Part shown: in pieces, positions 1 to 7,621 of the stretch
Layout of the letters: each line of letters begins with the position of its first letter
Numbering within the stretch: position 1 is the stretch's first letter
Assembly (NCBI GenBank): GCA_041591085.1
Contig: JBFHSP010000078.1
Span: forward strand, 1 to 12,841
Length of the DNA stretch: 12,841 bases
Direction of reading: 5' to 3'
Origin: Pleionea sp041591085
Lineage (GTDB): Bacteria; Pseudomonadota; Gammaproteobacteria; Enterobacterales; Kangiellaceae
Program-made: the position numbers and the translations under genes
The notes under the pieces: model-generated
The model's database searches: none
Told to the model about the DNA's origin: nothing
The model's input: the letters and a program-made list of their open reading frames with translations, nothing else

Positions 1-23
1 GACAAGTATTTTAATGTTTTCAT
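1..23 (-). CDS. Start of an unidentified protein, truncated by the window edge
   Basis: On the minus strand an ATG at 23-21 follows a good ribosome binding site (GGAG, six bases before the ATG) and opens a frame reading M-K-T-L-K-Y-L before the sequence ends. The basic start followed by hydrophobic residues would suit the beginning of a signal peptide, but seven residues are too few to identify anything. It lies downstream of the DAHP synthase gene on the same strand, 136 bases away, so it may have its own promoter in 24-159. That it is a real gene is inferred from the ATG and ribosome binding site only. Confidence 0.4.
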
Positions 24-66
24 AGAAGACTCCATATCTTGCTATTTTGGCACAGTAACGCTCAAA

Positions 67-86
67 TTGTACGATATTTGTACGAT
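67..86. repeat. Close pair of direct repeats, candidate operator
   Basis: TTGTACGAT occurs at 67-75 and again at 78-86, an 11-base step that puts both copies on the same face of the helix. The pair lies 44 to 63 bases upstream of the ATG at 23 of the minus-strand gene leaving the window, where a regulator site would be expected. On the minus strand one copy also yields TACAAT, a fair -10 sequence, but no good -35 lies at the right distance. The regulator is unknown. Confidence 0.35.
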
Positions 87-159
87 TATTTCCAGTTTGA
101 GGATCAAATCATCGATCGTTGCTCAGTGTATCACTAACTTGGTTAAGACAGCATCTTGA

Positions 160-1521
160 TTATAAGAGACGTTGAGTCGAATAAATAGTTCCCTTTTTTT
201 TCAATTTTGTTTTTTGGACCCAACGTAACATCAGCTCAATAGCTTGAACTGGATTCAATCTAGGGTCAACCAGAGAGCGATAACCAAGCCGCTGAGAAGA
301 ATGATCAAACCAGCCGTTGGAACTTAAGCATTCATTGACTAAGTCTCCGCTTAACTCCAAGTGAATGCCTCCAAGAGGAATAGAATGGTTGGCTAACGTA
401 GTTTGGGTCAAATCAAGCTCGGATAAAATATCCGCAAGATATCGTGTTTTTATACCATGATCGGTGATCAGCGTATTTCCATGCATCGGATCGCATATCC
501 AAGTGACATTCAGTTTGGTTTTGCCAATAGCTTCAATTAAGTCTGGTAAACACTTGGTAACTCCCTTTGAACCAAAGCGCGTAATTAAACTGACTCGTCC
601 TTTTTCATTGTTAGGATTAAGAAAACCAATAATTTCAGTTAACCATTCTTTGGTCATTCTTGGACCGACTTTTATCCCAATCGGATTTTCTATGCCTTTT
701 AAATATTCTATATGAGCCGAATTAGGTTTTGCTGTGCGCATACCCACCCAAGGCATATGGGTTGATAAATTGAACCATTGGTCATGGCTTTTTCGGGTGA
801 GTGACTGTTCATAAAGAAGATGCAGTGCTTCGTGACAGGTATAAAATGGTGAGTGAATGACCGATTGTTGACCGCTCAATTGTTGATGCAGCTTGAGTGC
901 TTGTACTAGGGCTTCTATTTGTGTGTTTAATTCTTGCGGTAAATGACTTAAAGAATCTGATTGGGACTGCTCATTTAATCCAAACAGCGAAGCAGGGTCA
1001 AATGGCCGGGCATTTTGAGTTCGAATAAAGTTAAGGGTTAAAGAAGCTAAAGAATAGCCTTTGAGCAGTCGCTGCGGATCGGGCGTTCTACTTAGGGCCG
1101 TAAACTCAATGCCATTAATCAGATCGCCACGATAGCTTGGTAAACTTTGTGACTGTTTGGTTTCTAAATAGTTGGATCGGGGTTTTGCATATTGTCCAGC
1201 CATTCGACCGACTTGAGTGATGGGTTTACTTAAGCCAAACCCAAGAATCAAACTCATTTGATTTAATAACGATATTTTACGGCTGATCGACTCTTGATTG
1301 CAGTCCGAAAAGCTCTCAGCGCAATCTCCGCCTTGTAAAATAAAACGCTCACCTTGAGCGGCAGCGGCTACATCGGCTTTTAGTGAAAGCACTTCGTCTT
1401 TACTAACTAATGGGGGAAGCTGATTAATTTCTTCAATAACAGAAACTAAAGCCTGTTGATCTAAATATTCGGCTTGTTGTTCAGTTGGATAAGCTTGCCA
1501 AGAATCAGGAGTCCAGCTCAT
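160..1521 (-). CDS. Class II 3-deoxy-7-phosphoheptulonate (DAHP) synthase, divergent
   Basis: This cytosolic enzyme condenses phosphoenolpyruvate and erythrose 4-phosphate, the entry to aromatic amino acid biosynthesis. It belongs to the plant-like class II family. The 453-residue product opens with MSWTPDSWQAYP, the usual class II start, so I place the start at 1521; an upstream TTG at 1590 would add 23 residues unlike the family, although no strong ribosome binding site precedes 1521. Visible motifs are GGDCAESF (Cys67, metal), GRMAGQYAKPRS (Arg106), NPIGIKVGP (Lys284), RFG (Arg315), CDPMHGNT (His347), GGIHLELSGD (Glu389) and VDPRLN (Asp419); all four expected metal ligands are present. Departures from the family are G-M-R-T-A around residue 261, where class II enzymes usually have G-E-R-T-R, and T-C-H-E-A-L for T-S-H-E-A-L. 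The PilZ gene upstream is on the same strand 87 bases away, so co-transcription is likely. It could be a paralogue with altered regulation or substrate. Confidence 0.88.
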   Translation of the reverse strand: MSWTPDSWQAYPTEQQAEYLDQQALVSVIEEINQLPPLVSKDEVLSLKADVAAAAQGERFILQGGDCAESFSDCNQESISRKISLLNQMSLILGFGLSKPITQVGRMAGQYAKPRSNYLETKQSQSLPSYRGDLINGIEFTALSRTPDPQRLLKGYSLASLTLNFIRTQNARPFDPASLFGLNEQSQSDSLSHLPQELNTQIEALVQALKLHQQLSGQQSVIHSPFYTCHEALHLLYEQSLTRKSHDQWFNLSTHMPWVGMRTAKPNSAHIEYLKGIENPIGIKVGPRMTKEWLTEIIGFLNPNNEKGRVSLITRFGSKGVTKCLPDLIEAIGKTKLNVTWICDPMHGNTLITDHGIKTRYLADILSELDLTQTTLANHSIPLGGIHLELSGDLVNECLSSNGWFDHSSQRLGYRSLVDPRLNPVQAIELMLRWVQKTKLKKKGTIYSTQRLL

Positions 1522-1608
1522 GAAATGCTTAAAGTATATTTGTTTAAAAGGAAAGCGATCATATCGTGTATTTGAAAGCTCGCCAAACAATCATTTGGAA
1601 TAGTGCCT

Positions 1609-4062
1609 TCAGTTACTATAAAAAGCAGTAATATCCGTGATGTCGGCAATGGCGACTAAATCATTGATCTGTTTTTCAAAATCTTTGGCTTTGGCTCTGG
1701 AGTTTTCTCTTACCCGTTTAAGTTGCTCGGAAAACTCTTCGAGCTTTATGTAGGGTGGTGGTAAAAACTGGATTTGTAGAATTCTAAATTTGGGGCTTTT
1801 TCGTGTCATTAAAATGAACTTGGCAACCGATCGAGTATCGTCCAGTGACAGCTCATCTTTAATTTTGATTTCTTGGTCACTTGCTGGATCTACAAATTGA
1901 CAAAACAATCGGCTCGACTGCAAGTCAGACAATTGACCTTTTCGATTGGTATTGGGACGAATTATTTGAGCGAAAAACTCTTCTAAGTTAAGCGGCAAAA
2001 AATCAAAATTGTTATCGTGTTTAAATTGCCAAAGTAGCGTATTGGCATTTTCAGTTGCTGCGGCTTGAGCGATGGCAAATCGGCCTCCAGTAAATCGCGC
2101 AATAAATACTGGAATGCCTGGCAAATAGGCACTGGTCAAATCTTCTAGCATTCTTGAAAGCTGAGTTAATTCAATGTCTTCCGAGCACTGAGGTAAAGCT
2201 CCTTTGTTACTATTAATTAATCGAGTAAAAAATAATTCACCTTGATGATTTTTAACCGAGAAATCACGTTTTAAACTGATCGATTTTTGATGCGGATGCC
2301 ATTTAACAACGCGATAAGCGAGTTTATTTAAGTTAGCTGTTTTTTTTGCCAACTTTTGCATTTCTGGAAGATTGACGTGTACGGATGAATTGACCTCTAA
2401 AGAGCTTGGAATCTGATTAACATTAGATAGCTCAACTCGAATCCCAGACGGAGAGAAGTCGAGAATATTGCCATGAAGTTTGTTGCCATCTATTTCTATT
2501 TCTGCAGGAGAGGTATAACTGTATCGGTGTTCTCTTCGCTCATTTCGATAAGCTAATTGCCAAAGTCTGATCGCAGGCGAGTCTATTATATAATCGGCTA
2601 ACTCAGTCATTTCAGAACTCTTAGATGACAAGCTTGATTGCGAATTGATTTTTTCTTCTATGACGGAAATATAAGCAATATGAGTAATGTTATTCCATGT
2701 ATTTTTAATTCCGTCAGCTTTTATTGGTGCCACCTCATTAAGAGGTATTAAATGATTTAAACATTCCGAAATATCATGAGTATTGACCGCGACAAAAGTC
2801 ACTTGAATTCGAGCAATGCATTGACTTTGACTGCCCATTTTTAAAAATTTATCGAAGTGTCCGCTTTTATTGAGCTGAGCGCGCTCTTCACAATACACTT
2901 TATAGCCTGTGTTTTCTTTAATTAAAAATGACTCGAGTAATAAGTAGGGCTTCTCTCTGAACTCTGACAACTTATGTTCATTAATAAAGTGCTCTAAGGC
3001 GGAAGATACTTTCATTAATAAATGATCTTTGACTGGATTATGTTCAGAACTTCTGGTTGCCATATACAGAACTTTAGAGCGACCTTCTTCCATATGCAGC
3101 ATACATACACGCGTGCTGACCGCCGCGTTGTAATAACGCTCATATACTTGAGCGTTGAGAGACAAGAGGCGATCTTCTAATTCGAGCTTGTAACGAGACT
3201 GATAATTATCGATAAACTCTTTTAAGAATTTATTAAAGGTTTCATTTTCAGAACTGTCTTTACGCGCAAGTCGTAGTTGAATTTTTCCATGATGGTCAAA
3301 CTCTTGAGCAATTAGGAGATATTCAACTTTACCAAAGGTTGCCGTGTACTGCTCTTCTAATGCTTCAAAAATAATATAGATAGTACTTCCTTTAATGAGT
3401 TTGTCGATATTCGCGAACAACGACACTTTAATTCCAGTGACAGATATGTCACTGGTTTTTCCAGTGACGGTATGCCCGTTTCCTAAATCGACTCGAACAT
3501 TAGAAGCATAATTCAATCGATTTTCTTTACGCTGACTGCGATAGCCAAAAGGGATTAACTTTATCGGGTGAATCTTTTCTTCAATTTCCTCTTGCTCGGC
3601 TTCGGCTTCTTGTTGAGCAATCGCTTGTTTTTCTTTATCAGATTGAAACAGCGGATCTTTGGTAATTATTTTCTTTTTTTCTTGTAGGTTTTTTAAAGCA
3701 AGTCGCTGTTTATTATCTAGTTCGTGCTGCGCTCTAAACGTATGATCTGCACTCATCACGCTTTCAAACACTCCGACAGTGTATTTGTTTTCATATTTGG
3801 CAGCCTGAGTTTCAAAAATGTCGATGCATTTTTGGTCTAGATAATGAGTAATCCCTGAAAACTTATAGACTTCAACATTGCCAGGTACCTTACCACGCAT
3901 ATCAATAGCAATATGACAAGGAGTAGCTAATCGGCGAAGTTCCATACGATTTAAAAACGCAGCCGTGTCTGAGCCACTTTTTACTTCCTCGTGGATGAGT
4001 TCTTTGCCAGATCGCCCAGTCGTCTTATAATGCGAAATAATTAATTTATCGTCTTCAGACAA
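1609..4062 (-). CDS. Large cytosolic protein with two PilZ (c-di-GMP binding) domains
   Basis: The 817-residue protein is predicted to be a c-di-GMP receptor. The first PilZ domain has RKENR (178-182, the RxxxR element) and DISVTG (205-210, the DxSxxG element); the second has RREHR (509-513) and DFSPSG (535-540). Both pairs are complete, so both sites should bind the nucleotide. A highly charged Lys/Glu/Gln-rich stretch at about 115-165, probably helical or coiled coil, separates the N-terminal region from the first domain. I recognise no catalytic motif in the rest, and there is no signal peptide or membrane segment. The start is TTG at 4062-4060, preceded by GAGG at a five-base spacing; the next Met is residue 40. 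It is divergent from radA and lies upstream of the DAHP synthase gene on the same strand. Which output it controls (motility, adhesion or other) is unknown. Confidence 0.85.
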   Translation of the reverse strand: MSEDDKLIISHYKTTGRSGKELIHEEVKSGSDTAAFLNRMELRRLATPCHIAIDMRGKVPGNVEVYKFSGITHYLDQKCIDIFETQAAKYENKYTVGVFESVMSADHTFRAQHELDNKQRLALKNLQEKKKIITKDPLFQSDKEKQAIAQQEAEAEQEEIEEKIHPIKLIPFGYRSQRKENRLNYASNVRVDLGNGHTVTGKTSDISVTGIKVSLFANIDKLIKGSTIYIIFEALEEQYTATFGKVEYLLIAQEFDHHGKIQLRLARKDSSENETFNKFLKEFIDNYQSRYKLELEDRLLSLNAQVYERYYNAAVSTRVCMLHMEEGRSKVLYMATRSSEHNPVKDHLLMKVSSALEHFINEHKLSEFREKPYLLLESFLIKENTGYKVYCEERAQLNKSGHFDKFLKMGSQSQCIARIQVTFVAVNTHDISECLNHLIPLNEVAPIKADGIKNTWNNITHIAYISVIEEKINSQSSLSSKSSEMTELADYIIDSPAIRLWQLAYRNERREHRYSYTSPAEIEIDGNKLHGNILDFSPSGIRVELSNVNQIPSSLEVNSSVHVNLPEMQKLAKKTANLNKLAYRVVKWHPHQKSISLKRDFSVKNHQGELFFTRLINSNKGALPQCSEDIELTQLSRMLEDLTSAYLPGIPVFIARFTGGRFAIAQAAATENANTLLWQFKHDNNFDFLPLNLEEFFAQIIRPNTNRKGQLSDLQSSRLFCQFVDPASDQEIKIKDELSLDDTRSVAKFILMTRKSPKFRILQIQFLPPPYIKLEEFSEQLKRVRENSRAKAKDFEKQINDLVAIADITDITAFYSN

Positions 4063-4067
4063 AATAG

Positions 4068-4071
4068 CCTC
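4068..4071 (-). promoter_or_regulatory. Ribosome binding site supporting a TTG start
   Basis: GAGG on the minus strand ends five bases before TTG at 4062-4060. No ATG or GTG gives a better start for the double-PilZ protein, so this site is the main reason to accept the TTG. Confidence 0.6.
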
Positions 4072-4144
4072 GTAACGTCTTGTTTTCAGTCGGTATTACC
4101 CTAAAGTGTAGTGCAAATTATCAGTTTTAAAATGAAAACAAATG

Positions 4145-4188
4145 CCTTTGATTGGCTCAAAGGGTTGAAAAGGATTTAGAAGGTCAAC
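4145..4188 (+). promoter_or_regulatory. radA 5' leader with two inverted repeats around the ribosome binding site
   Basis: CCTTTG (4145-4150) pairs with CAAAGG (4158-4163) across a seven-base loop. Immediately after it, GTTGA (4164-4168) could pair with TCAAC (4184-4188), which touches the ATG; its 15-base loop holds the ribosome binding site AGAAGG (4178-4183). The ribosome binding site and spacing to the ATG at 4189 are clear. The pairing is visible but its regulatory meaning is speculative. I found no convincing -35/-10 pair for radA in 4063-4188. Confidence 0.3.
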
Positions 4189-5550
4189 ATGGCAAAATCT
4201 AAAGTTCAATTTGGCTGTACTGCCTGTGGCGCAGTTGCCCCTAAGTGGTCAGGACAATGCTCCGATTGTGGCGAATGGAATACCCTAGTCGAACAGCTTG
4301 AAAAGTCTACCAATGCTCGCTCTGAGCGATTTGCTGGTTACGCAGGCGCTAGTTCTCGGGTGCAGCAAATGAAAGAGGTGAATTTAGAAGACTTGCCTCG
4401 CATTAGCACCTCAATGGGAGAACTTGATCGGGTATTAGGTGGCGGCTTGGTGCCAGGCTCTGTGGTTTTGATAGGCGGTGATCCTGGCATTGGTAAATCA
4501 ACGGTGTTGCTTCAGGCGATGTGTCAACTAAGCCAAAATCGTTCGGTGTTGTATGTAACCGGCGAGGAGTCGCTGCAGCAAGTAACTATGAGAGCACACC
4601 GACTCGGCTTAAACGGCGATGAGCTTAAACTGCTTACGGAAACGCAAGTAGAGTCAATTTTAACTCTGGCTAAGAAAGAAAATCCGCAAATCATGGTGCT
4701 CGACTCTATTCAAACTTTGTATACCGAGCAGCTGCAATCAGCTCCTGGCGGTGTGGCGCAAGTGCGCGAGAGTGCTGCGGTAATGGTGCGATACGCTAAG
4801 CAGCATAATGTGGCGCTGTTTATGGTGGGACATGTCACTAAAGATGGTGCTCTTGCAGGTCCTAGGGTGCTCGAACATATGGTTGATGCTGTTCTTTATT
4901 TTGAAGGTGAGCGAGATGGCCGGTACCGCATTTTAAGAGCGGTAAAGAATCGATTTGGCGCGGTGAATGAGCTTGGTGTTTTTGCGATGAGCGAAACTGG
5001 TTTAAAAGAAGTGAAAAATCCATCGGCTATTTTTTTGAGCCGTTTTGAACAGCGGGTAGCCGGCTCTGTGGTAATGGCGACATGGGAAGGTTCAAGACCA
5101 CTGCTGGTTGAAGTGCAAGCATTAGTCGATGAGTCACATTTAGGCAATCCGAGACGGGTAACATTAGGACTCGATCAAAACCGATTGTCGATGTTACTTG
5201 CGGTATTGAGTCGCCATGGAGGCATCACCACTTACGATCAAGATGTGTTTGTTAACGTAGTGGGTGGCGTACGTGTAATGGAAACCAGTGCCGATTTAGC
5301 CTTGGTAGGCGCGGTTTTATCAAGCCTTAAAAACCGGCCTTTACCTCAAGATTTAATTGTATTTGGTGAGATTGGACTAGCAGGCGAAATCAGGCCGGTA
5401 CCCAATGGCCAAGAGCGTTTAAAAGAGGCGGCTAAGCATGGTTTTAAAACAGCAATTGTCCCGATTCAAAATGTACCGAAAACGCCGATAGAGGGGTTAA
5501 CGGTCGTTGGCGTGAAACGACTCGATGAAGCGCTAAGTCAATTGGCTTAG
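4189..5550 (+). CDS. radA: DNA recombination and repair protein RadA (Sms)
   Basis: RadA is a RecA-related cytosolic ATPase that drives branch migration and processes recombination intermediates. The 453-residue length is close to that of E. coli RadA. Domains in order: an N-terminal zinc finger with Cys10, Cys13, Cys24 and Cys27; a RecA-like ATPase core with Walker A GDPGIGKS (97-104) and Walker B around IMVLDS (168-173); the RadA-specific KNRFG motif (253-257); and a C-terminal Lon-protease-like domain of the RadA type from about residue 280, containing VNVVGG and the GEIGLAGEIRPV stretch. The ATG follows AGAAGG with a five-base spacing. All diagnostic residues are intact. The neighbours are unusual for a repair gene: a divergent double-PilZ gene upstream and a convergent single-PilZ gene downstream, with only eight bases between the two stop codons. 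It appears to be transcribed alone. Confidence 0.97.
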   Translation: MAKSKVQFGCTACGAVAPKWSGQCSDCGEWNTLVEQLEKSTNARSERFAGYAGASSRVQQMKEVNLEDLPRISTSMGELDRVLGGGLVPGSVVLIGGDPGIGKSTVLLQAMCQLSQNRSVLYVTGEESLQQVTMRAHRLGLNGDELKLLTETQVESILTLAKKENPQIMVLDSIQTLYTEQLQSAPGGVAQVRESAAVMVRYAKQHNVALFMVGHVTKDGALAGPRVLEHMVDAVLYFEGERDGRYRILRAVKNRFGAVNELGVFAMSETGLKEVKNPSAIFLSRFEQRVAGSVVMATWEGSRPLLVEVQALVDESHLGNPRRVTLGLDQNRLSMLLAVLSRHGGITTYDQDVFVNVVGGVRVMETSADLALVGAVLSSLKNRPLPQDLIVFGEIGLAGEIRPVPNGQERLKEAAKHGFKTAIVPIQNVPKTPIEGLTVVGVKRLDEALSQLA

Positions 5551-5580
5551 CAACAAAATCACCTTTTTACTAAGGCCAAT
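5541..5580. terminator. Imperfect inverted repeat between convergent radA and PilZ genes
   Basis: ATTGGCTTAG at the end of radA (5541-5550) pairs with CTAAGGCCAAT at the end of the PilZ gene (5570-5580), with one bulged G and a 19-base middle that contains TTTTT. Its position across both stop codons suits a shared bidirectional terminator, but the loop is long and no T-run follows either arm, so the call is weak. Confidence 0.25.
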
Positions 5581-5933
5581 AATTCTCGATCGAGCAATTC
5601 TGGATCGCCGGTATTGAGTTCTATAAGCCGTCTTAAATGGCTGATACTGTCAAGGTCAATATGAGTACAGCGTAGCCCAATACGCGCATTTTCTATATGC
5701 ATCACTTCTATATCCATACAAATATCGTTAACGTCATTCGACAATTTGAATAGCGCAGAGCCTTTTGTTCCTTGATTAATCTGAGCGCCATCCGCTTTTG
5801 CAACTTCGACCAAAGCGCCTTTTAAAGAAATATCAATAAGTTTGCAATCGCAGCTTACTTTGCCAAGCGTTAGCATACCCGAATGATCAAAGTCGACTCG
5901 TTGAAAATGACGTCTCTCGCTATTGCTGTTCAT
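5559..5933 (-). CDS. Single-domain PilZ protein
   Basis: This small cytosolic protein of 124 residues is essentially one PilZ domain, predicted to bind c-di-GMP. RRHFQR near the start contains RxxxR (Arg8 to Arg12), and DISLKG (34-39) is the DxSxxG element; both are intact. The C-terminal helix (HLRRLIELNTGDPELLDRE, with conserved-looking GDPELL) resembles that of other small gammaproteobacterial PilZ proteins I have seen. I chose ATG at 5933-5931 because GAGG (5946-5943) stands nine bases before it; a TTG at 5948 would add five residues and lacks such a site. With no effector domain it probably acts by binding a partner protein. It converges with radA and is divergent from the ligase operon, so it is likely monocistronic. 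Confidence 0.85.
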   Translation of the reverse strand: MNSNSERRHFQRVDFDHSGMLTLGKVSCDCKLIDISLKGALVEVAKADGAQINQGTKGSALFKLSNDVNDICMDIEVMHIENARIGLRCTHIDLDSISHLRRLIELNTGDPELLDRELLALVKR

Positions 5934-5949
5934 CCAAGGTTTCCTCAAA

Positions 5950-5970
5950 CGGTTAGGCTACCTCTAACTG
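5950..5970 (-). promoter_or_regulatory. Inverted repeat in the leader of the small PilZ gene
   Basis: GTTAG (5952-5956) and CTAAC (5964-5968) are inverted around a seven-base centre, and the stem can extend with a G-T and a C-G pair. It lies about 17 bases upstream of the PilZ ATG. It could be an operator or a leader hairpin; nothing distinguishes the two. Confidence 0.2.
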
Positions 5971-6022
5971 TAGCAAAAATAACCAAAACTGTGACAAAGC
6001 AAATGATGATCAAGATCAATTC

Positions 6023-6051
6023 TTGGCTTTGATAGGAGCATACACTGATAA
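6023..6051 (+). promoter_or_regulatory. Possible sigma-70 promoter of the ligase/hydrolase operon
   Basis: TTGGCT (6023-6028) and TGATAA (6046-6051) are separated by 17 bases and lie 50 bases upstream of the ATG at 6101. Each box matches the consensus only in part. Confidence 0.3.
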
Positions 6052-6100
6052 AACAGGACTGAAGTTTATAACAAAAATTATCACAGGGTGGGCGTAAACG

Positions 6101-7621
6101 ATGGGCATTAATATCAACAAAGAAACCTTTACCTCAGAAGATTTTAGCTTATTCAGAGGTCGTCTAGACGACTCATTAGAAGCCTTGAAGAGAGCGATGC
6201 AACGCCCAAGCTTTGGTTATTCCAGTAACCCTCTGATCGGCGCAGAGCTTGAGAATTACATTGTGGATGAACACGGCAATGTCATGCCGATCAATCAGCA
6301 GTTAATCGCAGCTTCCGATGATAAAGATTTTACGGTGGAGCTTAATCGTTTTAACTTAGAAATTAATTTTGCGCCGATTGCGATCAGTCCAGATTGCTTT
6401 TCTCAGCTTGGATTAGCAATGAATACAAAACTGACCGAACTTGAGTCGGTCGCGCAATCCCACAATGCTCATGTGGTGCCTATCGGCATATTACCTACAT
6501 TAAGAGAGCAGCACTTAACGCCAGAATATATGACCGACTTGGTTCGGTATCGTGCGCTGTCCAAAAGCCTTTTAGCGATGCGCGGGGAACACTTTAAAGT
6601 AAATATTTCAGGTAAAGATCAACTGCAAATGGCTTGTGATCACGTTGGATTAGAGGGAGCAAATACCTCTTTTCAATTTCATTTGATGATCCCAACAGAT
6701 CAATTTGCCAATTATTTTAATGCTGTGCAAATGACCAATAGTTTAGTGCTGGCAGTAGGTGCAAACTCCCCCATTTTTATGGGGAAGCAGTTATGGGATG
6801 AAACTCGTGTTGCGTTGTTTAAGCAGTCAATTGACTCTCGCTTAAGAGAGCAAGTTCAATGGCGACAGCCATCACGGGTTTCTTTTGGTCACGGTTGGGT
6901 AAGGCGCAATGCCTGGGAGCTGTTTGCCGAAGCAGTATCTCTTTATCCTCCTCTTTTTCCTATTTTATCGGAGCACGATCCGCTCGATCAGGTGCGAAAT
7001 GATCGGGTACCCAGTTTAGAGGAGCTGTGTTTGCATGTGGGCACTATTTGGCCTTGGAATAGAGCGGTTTATTCAAACCAAGGTAACGGTCATATTCGCA
7101 TTGAAATGCGCTCGTTACCCGCAGGCCCAACGGTTAAAGATATGGTGGCAAATGCCGCGTTTGCCTGTGGCCTTGCCTATGGATTACAAGACACCATTAA
7201 TGATTGGCTTACCACCATGCCATTTCGTTTTGCCGAATATAATTTTTATCGGGCTGCACAATCTGGGCTAGATGCCAGTATCGTATGGCCCTGTCATAAC
7301 ACTCATAAAGCGGTTGAAAAACCGATCAAAGAAGTGATTGAGGCATTACTACCAACGGCAGAAAAAGGACTCACCATCATGGGGATCTCTGAGCAACAAG
7401 CAAAATTGTGGCTCGATATTATCGCTGAAAGAGTTCGAAGCCACACCACCGGAGCCATTTGGCAAAAGCAGGTATTATCAGAACTTGAACAGACCCATAA
7501 TCGAGATGAAGCATGCGGTAAAATGTTCAATGCTTATCGAAATTTTCAACAAAGTAGCGTTCCGGTGACCGAGTGGCCTAAGGCCGCAGAACTATTAAAA
7601 ACTCAAGTGGTTTGTAGTTAA
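6101..7621 (+). CDS. GCS2-family carboxylate-amine ligase (glutamate-cysteine ligase-like)
   Basis: The 506-residue protein belongs to the family of type 2 glutamate-cysteine ligases and YbdK-like carboxylate-amine ligases, which use ATP to join a carboxylate (typically the gamma-carboxyl of glutamate) to an amine. Motifs in order: GAELENYIVD (47-56), the GxExE signature with Glu49 and Glu51; ELNRFNLEINFAP (80-92); SFQFHL (190-195), at the place of the family's H-x-H or Q-x-N strand; ANSPIFMGK (221-229), as in YbdK; and GHIRIEMRSLPAGPT (330-344), the C-terminal Glu/Arg motif. There is no signal peptide, so it should be cytosolic. The start ATG follows AGGGTGGG at a slightly long distance. Its TAA overlaps the next gene's ATG by one base, which indicates translational coupling with the zinc hydrolase. 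The substrate is unknown; it need not make glutathione. Length and neighbourhood differ from both YbdK and classical GshA. Confidence 0.8.
   Translation: MGININKETFTSEDFSLFRGRLDDSLEALKRAMQRPSFGYSSNPLIGAELENYIVDEHGNVMPINQQLIAASDDKDFTVELNRFNLEINFAPIAISPDCFSQLGLAMNTKLTELESVAQSHNAHVVPIGILPTLREQHLTPEYMTDLVRYRALSKSLLAMRGEHFKVNISGKDQLQMACDHVGLEGANTSFQFHLMIPTDQFANYFNAVQMTNSLVLAVGANSPIFMGKQLWDETRVALFKQSIDSRLREQVQWRQPSRVSFGHGWVRRNAWELFAEAVSLYPPLFPILSEHDPLDQVRNDRVPSLEELCLHVGTIWPWNRAVYSNQGNGHIRIEMRSLPAGPTVKDMVANAAFACGLAYGLQDTINDWLTTMPFRFAEYNFYRAAQSGLDASIVWPCHNTHKAVEKPIKEVIEALLPTAEKGLTIMGISEQQAKLWLDIIAERVRSHTTGAIWQKQVLSELEQTHNRDEACGKMFNAYRNFQQSSVPVTEWPKAAELLKTQVVCS

Noticed and set aside
48..62. TGGCAC followed by CGCT as a sigma-54 promoter
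   Set aside because: The spacing between the GG and GC elements is one base short and no downstream plus-strand gene starts nearby.
1522..1590. TTG start giving a 23-residue extension of the DAHP synthase
   Set aside because: The extra residues do not look like class II DAHP synthase, whose usual N-terminus is matched from the ATG at 1521; the TTG also lacks a convincing ribosome binding site.
5934..5948. TTG start five codons upstream for the small PilZ gene
   Set aside because: The ATG at 5933 has GAGG at a good distance, and that GAGG overlaps the TTG extension.
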